Assembly: GCA_963978545.1 (NCBI GenBank)
Contig: OZ021729.1
Coordinates: forward strand, 81,446,670 to 81,510,669
Source of the DNA: Linyphia triangularis
Taxonomy: Eukaryota; Arthropoda; Arachnida; Araneae; Linyphiidae
Reading direction: 5' to 3'
Length of the DNA: 64,000 nucleotides
Shown here: one piece after another, positions 12,701 through 24,700 of the stretch
How positions within the stretch are numbered: position 1 is the stretch's first letter
How the letters are laid out: each line of letters starts with the position of its first letter
The notes under the pieces: generated by a model
The model's input: only the letters and a program-made list of their open reading frames with translations
Database searches by the model: none
What the model was told of the DNA's origin: nothing
Position numbers and translations under genes: made by a program

Positions 12701-15700
12701 ACTCTAAACAAAAATGAATTTGTGGAATTTGCCTCGAACGCCGGAAGAAAGTGCCGTAGTATGGACAGTATTGATGTTATTTGACGTTATTTCCGAGATT
12801 TGTGTCAGTGTGATGAACAATTTTGCCCTGTTGGTCAATGAATGCAAAATGATTAGAATTTCAATGCTGTAGCTAAAGTTATAAATAATTAAGTAATTTA
12901 AATTTTTAAGCAATTTATTTAATTACTCTGAATGTAGCTTAAACAGGGTGGCGTCAGAACCGAGAATTCAGGGAAATGTCAAGGAATTTCGCAAAATTAC
13001 TCTTTAATCAGGGAATTTTGAAATTTTCGAGTTTCTCTTCTCGCGTACCCTGTGTGGGTGCGGACATCTGTCCCAACTCGCGTCACACGATATATATATA
13101 GTTTTTATAGTTGGCCGATCGATTTGGGTGTACGAAATTTCCAAACTTTTTCTACTCTCAGCAGCTAAGCCAAACTGGCCAATCTCCCCTCCTTAGCCCA
13201 TAACCACATGTTCATGTTCCACTTTTTTTTTTTTTTTTTTTTACTTTCTAAAATTATTGTTATGCTTAGAACAATGATTTACACGTTATTTCTGATAGAT
13301 TTTTGGTTATCCTATAACTTCGCGTCCGGCGGTGTCTTATTGTTAAAAAAAATCTTCAAACTTCAATCTGCCTGCATCCTTTACAGACATGATTTTTTCT
13401 TCTTGCCTTGCGTTTTTTCGCAACAGAATATATTAGAACCCTAATTATTTACGTATTATTTCTGTTAGATTTTTAGTAGTCCTATTATTTAGAAGCGTGA
13501 CCGTAGATTTATTGTTTAAAAAAATCCTCCAACTTAAATCTGACTGCATCCTTTACAGACATGATTATTTTTCTTTTTGTCTTTTTTTTTTGTCAATAGA
13601 ATATATTGGAACCCTAAATTCCTTAATACTATTTCAAATTGATTCCATCATATTTTTTCGTTTTTATTAACCCTTTACAGCATTGTGTTATAGATGTGCA
13701 ACAAATCTATATTCATTCATAAGCAAAATGGGTTCGATCCTGTATTTTATTTTTTTACTTTAATTTTTACATTTTATTTAACGTAATTAACTGAAAATGA
13801 TATATGTGTTTTCGATTTATATGTTTAATATAAATCAAATAAAGAATAGAAGTATCCTCCTCCCCTTCCATAAAATAAAAAAATAATCTGAATGCTTTAC
13901 TGCATACATTTAGGCAAAGGGTTATGGAATTAAAAAAAAAGGTCCTTACATTCCCCCCCTCCCCCCTCGCTGCCAAATGCTGCACTTGTTTAATAATTAA
14001 TTAATTTGCCTCATTTAATATGTACTTTTGTGGTTTAAGATAGTATTTTTGTTGTACAAAATTTTATTTCTGTATATCTATGAGTAATTAATTTTTTATA
14101 AGAAGCTGTTAATTTCCAAGACTTTCTTTAATGCATTATGTGTTATTTATCTTTTCTCAACTTCCAAATCTAAAACACATAATCATAACACAAAGAAGAA
14201 AAATATTGTACTAGTTTTACTTTTCCTTGAAGTTAACAAGTATGGGTGTAGTTTGTAAATTGTTTTATGCGAATTTTGTATTTTTTTCTTGATGTTTTCC
14301 GTTTTTTTTAAGCTCTAAAGGTGCTTGTTTTGATTTTTAGCCTAAACTTATATTTTGTTGCAATTATATGTTGATAAGTAAATGTAATTCTATATAGTCA
14401 AATGTATATATTTTTAAATTGGCCGTTATTTTCTTTGTTTTCTTAAAATGTTATTTCGCAAATTCTGTAGCCATTTTGTTAAAAATTTAAAAACTGACCT
14501 TAATGAAATTCGATTGCCATTGCCAATGTATAGTATAATTGTTTAAACATGATACTTGTTTTTCTGAAAAAGTTGTTTGACTTTGGAAGTTAAGAAAAAG
14601 TTATCTTGTTTTGTCAATCGATTTTTATCCTCGCTTTTGCGTGAAGTTTAGCTTTTTTTTTTTTTTTTTTGCTTTGGTGCTGCCTGGGAGTAAGGTCGAG
14701 TTGCCAACTTCCATCGCAGTATATAAATATGGTTGCGCCTCCTGCAAGACACCTGCCTTTTACCGTATGGAATGTAATGTTTTAGACACTATTTTGAATT
14801 GAAAGAAGAGTGTTTCTGGGTTTTCGTGTTTTATGTAAATCAACATTTATTTCGAACTTATGAGAAGTGAGGCTACTATTTTCAACGTCCGAGACTACTA
14901 TTTTTAATGTGTGAGACTACTATTTTGGCTACTATTTTTAACATCTGAGGCTACTAAAGCAACTATTTTCAAAGCTTACAGTCAGTGGCAGCCCTGCATG
15001 TTATAAAATAATTTCAACTTTTCATTACCGCCAAAACTATTTTTAAAAGATGAGCAGATTATCTCTTTAGCATGTTCTATTTAATCAATGTGTCTACAAG
15101 TTGGCTAAATGTGAACAAAAGTTTGCCGTAAAATCAGGGAATTTTTTAGAAATTTGTCATTGAAATCAGGGAACTTTTTTTTCCTGAATTTTGTGGCCAC
15201 CCTGTTCTCTAGAGGAGAAAAAAAAATTCTAAAATTTTAATTATTAAATTTTTTTTTAAATTTGGCAGTTTTTTGCCGGTATTGAAACATGCTTTGAAAA
15301 GAATGTCTGTGTTAGAAGCAGGGTCGGCCTGGGTCACCTCTGAGGGCGTTGGATCAACATTCGAGAGGGCGCCGTACCCCTTCTCACACCAAGCTCATAG
15401 CCAGGTTTTCTTTTCGGGGGGGGGGGGGATATGGTCGAAGATTTTATTAAATACACGTAACACTTTACATAAATAAAAAAAGAAGGGGAAGAGAGAGCAG
15501 AATATTACAATGATTTTTTTTTCCAAAATAACCCTTGGTTAGACGTGCGATCTTTTGTCTTGCGGTTACTCGCGTGGGGGACAAATTTCCCGCAAACTCA
15601 AATTTTCGTGCATACCATTAAATTCGTGACTAAATATCAAAGTAAGTGGTTATTTTCATAAAAACACAACATTATTGAACAGAATAAAGTAAGAATTAAA

Positions 15701-18700
15701 AAATATTTTTGAAATAACTTGAAAAAATTGTACGAATGCTTTGATCATGGGCTGCCCTACAATCAAATTATCAATAGATTGGTAAATTGATTGTAAGGAA
15801 CATTTGTCAACCGTGCAAACTAACAAAGGGTTAAAATATGATATATTTATAATTTACAATTGATGCAGATTTTTAAGGATCTCTTAACTTTTTACGAAGA
15901 ATACGTTTATCGTTACGAAATGAAAGAGCTTTATGAACAGTTGATATTGTCTTAAAATAGTGTGTACCACAGACTTTAATTAATAACTCAAAAAAGAAAA
16001 ATATAACAAAAGGTTATTACTGGTTTTGATATTGATGAAGAAATTAATGTATTAGTAAAAAAAAAAAAAATAATCACAGAGCGCTGTGAGCAATTGTCAT
16101 TTTCAGTGACTTTGATCTCCCTGAAATGAAATAACTTCAATATTAAATATGAATCTTATTATTTTTTATAATAACTGAAATTGATAGAGGAATTTTTTTT
16201 TTCGTTGTCTTATGAGACTGAGAAACTTAACATTTCTTAACTGTCTCAAGAATTGAACGGAAAATATATGGAATACGTTTACGGTTAAAAATTTGAATGT
16301 CCTTAAATGTTTTCCCCTGTATGCAAATGTATTTTTTAGTAATTTCAATAGTAACGTAAAAAATTCCTTTAATTGTTTTTATGAATAGTTCATAACATTC
16401 ATGTTAACTAAAATGTGATTAAGTTTGCTTAGTGAGCTGTCGAGTTTATAAAAGAAGAGCTGAGTTTAAAAATTATTTAAAACACTTTGTTAACAAAATT
16501 ACTAATGTGACGTTCATGTTCAAAGGTAAAAAATGGTTTTATTGCCAATAGAGTTAATAAGGTCTTCCATAGCATTTTCAAGTTACGAGTCCTAACTGGG
16601 ACATCCACTTTTATTTAATGAGCCCTTGAGTTTTGCCAATCGCTATGTCAAGCTGATTTTACTTTTCATTATATTTTAATTGTATGTGGTTAGTTTTTAA
16701 ATCTTATCTAGGATATTTTACTTTGACACTTTATCTTTGTCATTTTGCTGTTCTACGTCTTTCAGTGTTATTTTTATATTAAAATGTTTGATTTTAATGT
16801 TTAACATAATTTAAATATTTATATTTGCATTGTTTTAATTATTTTGTATTGTTATTCAACTTTAAATTGATGAAATTTCATTTGAAGTTTAACTTAGTGT
16901 AAAAATAAATCGTAAAAAGAAATTGCAGTTAAAAATATTGAAAAACTAAATTATACAAATTGAATGTTATATTAAACATTGCAACAGAATAATTTAGATA
17001 AACGTATTGTTTACACTTTATGCTCAGCATTTCAATCGGTACTTTGGCATTAAATTATTACAGATTTTTTCCCTTTCAAGGGCAAATAAATTAAACTAAT
17101 AAAATAATTTTTTTAACGGATAAACGCAGGGATGGCGATTAAGGAGCTAAAGGGAACAGCCAGCCACCCATTCTTTCCGTCATACTTTTTTTATGCATTT
17201 AATTATTTATTGTTCAAGAAATCTGTATTATGTTACATAATTTCATAGGGATTGAGGTGAAAAAATTTAAAGACGAGATAAATGTAAATATCGTATAAGA
17301 AAATTAATGTTTCTATGTCAAAAAAAAAAAATTATCTGGGCGAGTCCTTCTTAGGACTTTAAGCAATAATAATCTCGCAAACAATTGACTTACTTGCTCA
17401 TAATATGATCTGCATGAAAATTTTATCCATATAATTTACGTGTTTGAAAAGCAACGACTGAATAATTTTGCATAATAAGGAGTTTACTACACGTTTTATT
17501 CAGTAAAAATTTAAATAGTTTTTTCAACATGCCGAAGAGCAATGGTCATTTAAGGTTTTTTTCCCCCCCTTCTAATTTTTTTCGGTCTTGGTCAAACAGT
17601 TCCTTTAACTAATAAAAGTAGCTCCCGACCTCTCTCTAAATAGAACACATACGATGACTCTTTGCCTTTTATTGTATGCCCCCCCCCCCCCTCCAAAAAA
17701 AATAAAATAGAATGGGCAAGTGCCGCCAGTCAAGTCGATAACAAGAAAAGAAAGAAGAAAGCACTGGGAGACTTTGGTTTTGTGAGTTTCCACGGCGAGA
17801 TAAATAAATCGTATAAGTTATTCCATCTTCAAAGATACAGGTTAACTCACTTTAAAATCAAAAGCTTAATTATTTAAATTTAAAATCTATATTTATTTGA
17901 AATTTTTTCCACTGTTTTCGGAGGGCGCCGTGCCAGGGTTCCGGAGAGGGCGCACCGGGATATGTCCCGGTATCCCGGTGGGCCAGGCCGAGTCTGGTTA
18001 GAAGTCTATGTCATCCGTAAACAAAATATTCCTAAATTTTTTTAAATGTACTCCTAAAGTTGGAATTACTTCTAAAGTGTTTGGAATTATCTCTAAAATC
18101 ATTGTTATTACCTCTAAAATGTTAAGGAATTATCCCAAAAATATATTTTTGGAATTACCCCTAAAATATATTTTTGGAATTATCCCTAAAATTCCTAACT
18201 AATTTGCCAGGGTTCTGGAGAGGGCGCACCGGGATATGTCCCGGTATCCCGGTGGGCCAGGCCGATAGTCCAGGCCTGGTTAGAAATCTGTAATCCGTAA
18301 ACAAAATATTCCTAAATTTTTTTTAATGTACTCCTAAAGTTGGAATTACTTCTAAAGTGCTTGGAATTATCTCTAAAATCATTGTTATTGCCTCTAAAAT
18401 GTTTAGGAATTATCCCAAAAATATATTTTTGGAATTACCCTTAAAATTTATGTTTGGAATTATCCCTAAAATTCGTACCTAATTTTTATTAGAAAACTCA
18501 CTGTGCCCCTGGTGACTCTATAATAGTGATTGATACCCTTCCATTAGTTTATCAAATTTTTGAAAAATGCTCATTAAACATTCAGAAATGAGTTTTGCAT
18601 GTGGCATTAGACATAATTGTTGGTGCTGATTTTAATTCCAAATATTGATTTGGGATGTCTGCTACTGAACATGTGTTTGAATAATTTCACTGTCCAAGAG

Positions 18701-21700
18701 ATTGTCTTCAGAGCATAACAACTAGTTGCTGGTAAGTAGGCCAATGTAAGATTATCTACTTGCATTTTGCAAGCATTATTTTCAGTATTTTTACTGTCTG
18801 CAATAGCAAAAGTGTCCAAATAGCAAAGTGGATCCATCTGTGGTAAGTTTAAAAATTTACCAGCAGTAAATAAAAACCCCGGAAAGGAGAACTAGCCACA
18901 AAATTAAACAATTAAAGTAGAAATTAGCATAAAGATTATAGCACTGAACTCTGTATAAGAGATACAGAGTTACCTGAGACGAACACCCATTCCTAAAATC
19001 AGGGACGGCGGTCGCTCATCAGCGAAGGGTATAGATTATCAGTCCAAGATGTCTGGGTGGGGAGAGGAGTCTCTTTAGCAAACTGTTGGCATAGGGAAGA
19101 AGGGATCCATTTATAGTGCGGACTGGATTTTTTGGACTGGTGTGGACCGCCTGATGGATCAGTAGAATGGGATAGATGACGAACTCCAACATGGGCAGTG
19201 GAACAAGAATCCAGCTACAGTTGCGAGACGCTATCAGGTTGATGGTCTTGGGAAGGTTCAGAATGCCGGATGGATCAGTACAATGGGGATATCATAATAT
19301 TGCGTATTATGCAATGTTTGGAACCAAGTCTTATTTTCAGAGTGTGTTAAGGATAGTTTAATTAATAAGAAATTTGTATTACTGCTTCATGAAAGTCTCA
19401 ATATCATGAAGCTAGAAAAACAAATGGATATTCACCTCCTATATTGGCATACAATCTACTTTACTTCTATTTTTTATGGTACATAATACAGCTTCTGATA
19501 AAGTTTATTTCTTCTATTTCACCCTTAAAATTTTCTTCTATTAAAACCATAAAAACCATTTTTATATTCACTCAATTTAAGCATGCACCATTTGTTAATA
19601 ATAATAAAAAAATCTGGAATTTTTTTTTATGTATTTGTGTAGATAACACATTCTTGAGAAGTCCTGGAATTTTTTCCTTCTTCCATGTTATACTATCATT
19701 TCAGAAATACCTCCTCAATACTTTTTTTTCTAATTCAGTAGAAAATATTTAAATTTTGTTTTATAATTAAAAACTTTATTCACCTTGTAATGAATATTAA
19801 AATTGAAACCATTACTGTTTTTATGTCTGATAAAATGTCATGTTTTTTAGTATGTCGTAATATTTAGACAGATATTATACTTGAGAAAATACTGGGTGTT
19901 CATCAAAGAATTACCTGGTTTTAAAATTAAATAATTAAAAAATGAAGGTGTAAAGAATAATGAAACAAAAAGTATAGTTATTTTGAAAGCTGTAAAAGTC
20001 TGGTACGAAATTTTGAAAATTAGTTATAAATGTTGCCAATAGGTGGCTCTGTACAGTGGTTCTTATCAATAAAGAGAGCATTGAGGTCAGATCTATCAGT
20101 CTTTGGACAGTTCCACTATTTAAACGTGTAAGGAAGTTAGCATGATTGAAGAGGACAAATATTTCTTGAATTTTGCAAATGCAGTGCCATCTGTTGACAA
20201 CATTTGTAACTAGTTTTGTTACAAATGTTGTTCTACTGTTCTTACAGCTTTCAAAATAACTGTACGTTTTGTTTCATTTTTCTAACAATCTTTGTTTTTG
20301 AGTTATTTAATTTTAAAATCGGGACACCCTATATATTGCCATGGTCTATTAGGGGGAAAAAAGACATGATCAGCATGTTGCATCTCGAAATTAAAGAGAG
20401 TTTGTGCTTTGGATGTTGTTTCAGTTATCAACCCTGAAACAATGACAGACTTCCTCAGCATGAATTTGCTTCGTACGAAGGAACTGTCGCTGCTGTCAGC
20501 CCTCATCAAGTGGGGAGAAACACAAAAATCTCTAAGAGACTTAACGCTCAAGGAAGCTGTGAAACCTTTCCTTGGGTAAGCACTGTTTGATACTAACCAA
20601 AAAGGATCTGTTTAACACGTTTTGCAGTGTCTGTTTTTGGGGAATTGTTTGAGTAATTTTATATCTATTACTTTTGAAAAAGTCTAATACATATTTCATG
20701 TTCATGATAAAACTTGCAGAGAAAGCTTGATGTAAGTTTCGTGGAAGCAAGTGTTCCACAATTTTGTGACTTCATCACTGGTATGTGTCAGTGCGGTCAG
20801 TACTTCTTACAAGCCACTTCTGTATGTCAGAATTTTTTACTTTCAGTGATATGTTTACATAGTGTAATGAAAGTATAGCATTTGGTCATTTTTTTTTTTT
20901 TTTTTAAATTTTTTTTTTGCATTTCTCGTTTTGAAACATCTTGATTTTAAAAAAGTGGTATAAAAAAATGTCTGTGCGTACATGGTCAGCAGAACTCCTG
21001 AACAAATTGACCTATGATCTTTAAATTTGGTGTGTGTGTCAGTGGTAACCATGTGGGACCTTCCATTATATCAAGGTTTTCGTCAAAATTGTTTTTCAGC
21101 AATTGCCATAAAACGTCTCTAACGATTTTGATAAAAATCTCTGTGCTAATGCCTCTTAAGGTGTTATAATCGTCCTCACCTCCGAAATTCCCGTAGAAAT
21201 GCAATAAAAGCGTAAAAAGTTGAAAACGAGTTACTTTAACACACAGCTTTCTGCCCTTAAACATCGCGCATCAACGATTGATTTTTTTCTGTTCCACGCT
21301 CAAGAAAGGACAATGTAATGTGTCTCAAATAACATTGCCAATGTTGCCATTTTGGCAGGTTTTTTTTTTGCCCCATGTAAAAATTATTACCTAAAATCTC
21401 ACCTTTAAGTAATTATTAACTACAACCCCAAATTCAAAATAATAGAATAACAGAGCTTTCTAAATAAAACTTGGCAATGCATCATGTATAATGAACGTTC
21501 AAATTTAAATAGTGACGCGTGTTATTCAAAAATTGGAAAAACAATTTTCAAGAACTATACAGCTATTATTTTAACAAATTAAGGGTCGTTAACACATTTA
21601 AAAATTATGTAGATTTTTTATAGGGGTAAAAAAATTAGAATAATCGATTCATTCAATATGAATTTGAAGATAAAATATTTGCATACATATTAACCAATAG

Positions 21701-24700
21701 ATTGTGACAAGTATAAAGTTTGGCGCTCGGAAAATCTTACGTTAGTAATATTGCTGAAAATGGGATGTCAGTGTAATATTTCTGAAACAATGAAATCGTG
21801 TATTTTATCATTGTTTAAAGGTGGGGAAAAAACAACAATTTATCTTGGATCAAATGAATGTTTCACAATCTATGGTCTGAAAGATTTTAAAATAATATAG
21901 AAGTGGCCAACTAAAAATTAACCAAAGTAAATGTGGTAGAAAGCTTGTAAAACTGCCAGCGATGAGCGCAAACAGTGCCGTTCCTGGGGTGGCGAACGCA
22001 TGTGTGCAAGAATAATTTTGTGCGCCCCTATATACTATGCTTAAATTTTGATGATAAGGCCAATTTTCATAATCATTTTTAGTTTGAGGTTTAAACTGAA
22101 TAGTTTCCTTATAGACTAAAGTCACTTTAGTGTAAGTGTTTGATTATGAAAATGTGCGTAATAAAATAAAACAACGAAAAAATATGACAAAAAATTTATT
22201 TTCGACATCAAATAAAATAGACTATTAACGTACAATATAGGTCATAAATAAAACACGTCCATTCGGAAATTAACAAAAAAATCTAATATAACTCAATTCA
22301 CTCAACTGAGTGAATTGAGTTAAAACTCTCAAACGGCGCTCAACGCAAACAAATCCGTTAACTTGAAAATGTGCAAGATCTGTCTAATACCTAAGTACCT
22401 AATTATCAAATAACAAGGTAGTTTTAGAACATAACACGTCTTGCTTTTGCAGATGCAAGCTCATTGATCATTTCATTGTGATCGATGGCTTCACATATTT
22501 TATTTTCGATTGAAATAACAGCTAAATCTGAAAGTCTTTCCTGGCATATCGAAGTTCTCAAATAAGATTTTACAAGTTTTAGCTTTGAAAAACTCCTTTT
22601 GCCAGACGCAACAGAAATCGGCAGCGTCAAAAATATCCTTAATGCTATAGACAGGTTTGGAAACAAAGACTGTACATTTTTCTTGGTTATATAATTCAGA
22701 ATATCTATGGGTGAGTCTGAGGTATTGCGAGAGTCTTTGACAGGGTTAAGGATTTTGTATGATGAAATTTCATTGTACAAATCAAGACCATCAATATCCT
22801 TGCAAACATTTCCTTCATGGTGAATTTATAAAGCCAAATCCAAATCTATGCACGATCGTTTAATCTCATCAGAATTTAGGTTTTGAAAATCACTCAAAAA
22901 TCCAAATAAATCATTGCATTGCTTCAATCTCTCGAAACGACTTTGTAGGGATTGAACTGTTGTATCCAAAATTTGAAAATAAACTGATCTTAAATTTTTG
23001 CTTTGGATCTAGAACTGGATCGTCTGTACTTTCATATGAAAATTGACGCTTTCTCTTTCTTTCCCTAATTGAAGGAAATGTTTGCTCTACATCATTTTTT
23101 CCAGCTTCGGTTTTAGCCTCATTCACAAAAACATCAAAATTTTCATCTGACCTTTTTTCAGTGAAGTAGTTGATGAGACTTTTTATTTCTCTATGGAATT
23201 CATTAACAACTGTATTTGGATTCTGCATCATTTTACTCACTATATTGACCTTTGACAATACATCGTACCAAATAATGATGGAACAAATAAATTTAAACGT
23301 TTTAATTTTTTTTAAAAGTACCTTTGATAAATGTTTGGTATCCATGTCTCTTGAATTATCTTCCATCAAATCAAGTAAACTCCTACAAATCTCGAGAAGT
23401 TGAAATCTAAGAGGTTGAACGGCTCTGACTCTGCTTTCCCATCGAGTTTTACTCACTGACTTTAAAGAGAGATTTTGTAAATTTCGCTTTAAAATATTCC
23501 ACCTGTAGGGTGAAGCAGAAAAAAAATTGAACAGCTCCTGAATAATTGAAAAAAAACCTACAGTCTCGTCTGAGATTTTAGCTGCATCATTAACTGTCAA
23601 ATTTAATGTATGAGCACAACAAGGCAAAAAAATAGCTCTCGGGTTAACTTTTTTAAATTGAGCTTGAATGCCCACATGCTTCCCAGACATATTTGCGCCA
23701 TTGTCATAACCCTGACCTCTCATATTAAGATAATCAATTTCAAAAGTTGGTAGTATCTCATCTCTCAACAGATTGAAAAGCCCTTCTCCTGTACTATCCA
23801 AAACTTTAAAAAACACCAGAAAGTGTTCTCTTATTTCAACCTCATTTGAAGAAAAATGAACAAAGCGAATTATGAAAGTCCACTGCTCAACATGACTAGC
23901 ATCTGGAGTTTCATCTAAAATTATTGAATAATATTTTGCTTTCTTGAGGCAGTTCAAAATTTATGTTCAGTATTTTTTGATAATAGATGGATTAATTCAT
24001 TTTGAAAGTGATTGCCTAAATAATGGGGCATGTTTTTTTTTTCAACTCTTTAGACCTTTGAATATTGCTCAGGTGCTCCATCATAATCGGATCGAATTTG
24101 GCAATCGATTCGACCAGTTTGAGAAAATTACCATTATTTGATTCGAAAAGATTAGAGATGTCACCCCTGAATGCTAAATTCTGACTGGCCAAATATTGCA
24201 CAATACAAATCATTCTTTTGATAATTGCACGCCATCGTCTTTTTTCATTTTCGTAATGATGTTGTTGCTCTTTATCAATTGTGCAATCTTTGCTCAAACG
24301 CAATTTTAATTCGTGCCATTTTTGAGCCCCTTTCATATGTTCCATACTATTTTCATGTCGGGAAATATTAACTGAAAGGTGCCTCCAATTGGAGTACCCA
24401 GTGGTCAATTGATGAGACAAAGCGCTAAAAACTTTAAAAAAAATGCAAAATACGCAATTAATTTTTTTAGAATACACCAACCAATCCCTATTAACTGTTT
24501 TGCCGTTTGGCAACTTCCTAAGATATTGCGTTGCTGAAAATTTCCTACCAGACTCATCAACAGGAAAATTTTCTTTAATTTGAACAGCTCCCTTTGTCTC
24601 GATTGATTGGATGATGACTCAAATTATTTGGCCATGTAGATGGATCAGCAATATCAATATCACTAATATCAGCAATGTCACTGTGCTCAGATCTTTCTTC

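Larger units (their letters stand above)
12080..18511 (+). repeat. Composite F2 repeat (CAGGGGTCGC ... GTGCCCCTG) broken by later insertions
   Basis: The start CAGGGGTCGCATTC with CCTAAAATTCCTTATATTCC words, and the end CTCACTGTGCCCCTG, match the shorter uninterrupted copy at 49995-50503. Between the halves lie an F4 element, the end of an F3 repeat and a 2.7-kb hAT element. Flanks show no clear duplication, so joining these as one insertion is inference. Confidence 0.5.

Noticed and set aside
19176..19361. 61-residue open frame in a GC-richer patch as a gene
   Set aside because: No recognisable domain, no splice partners in frame and no match to a known family.
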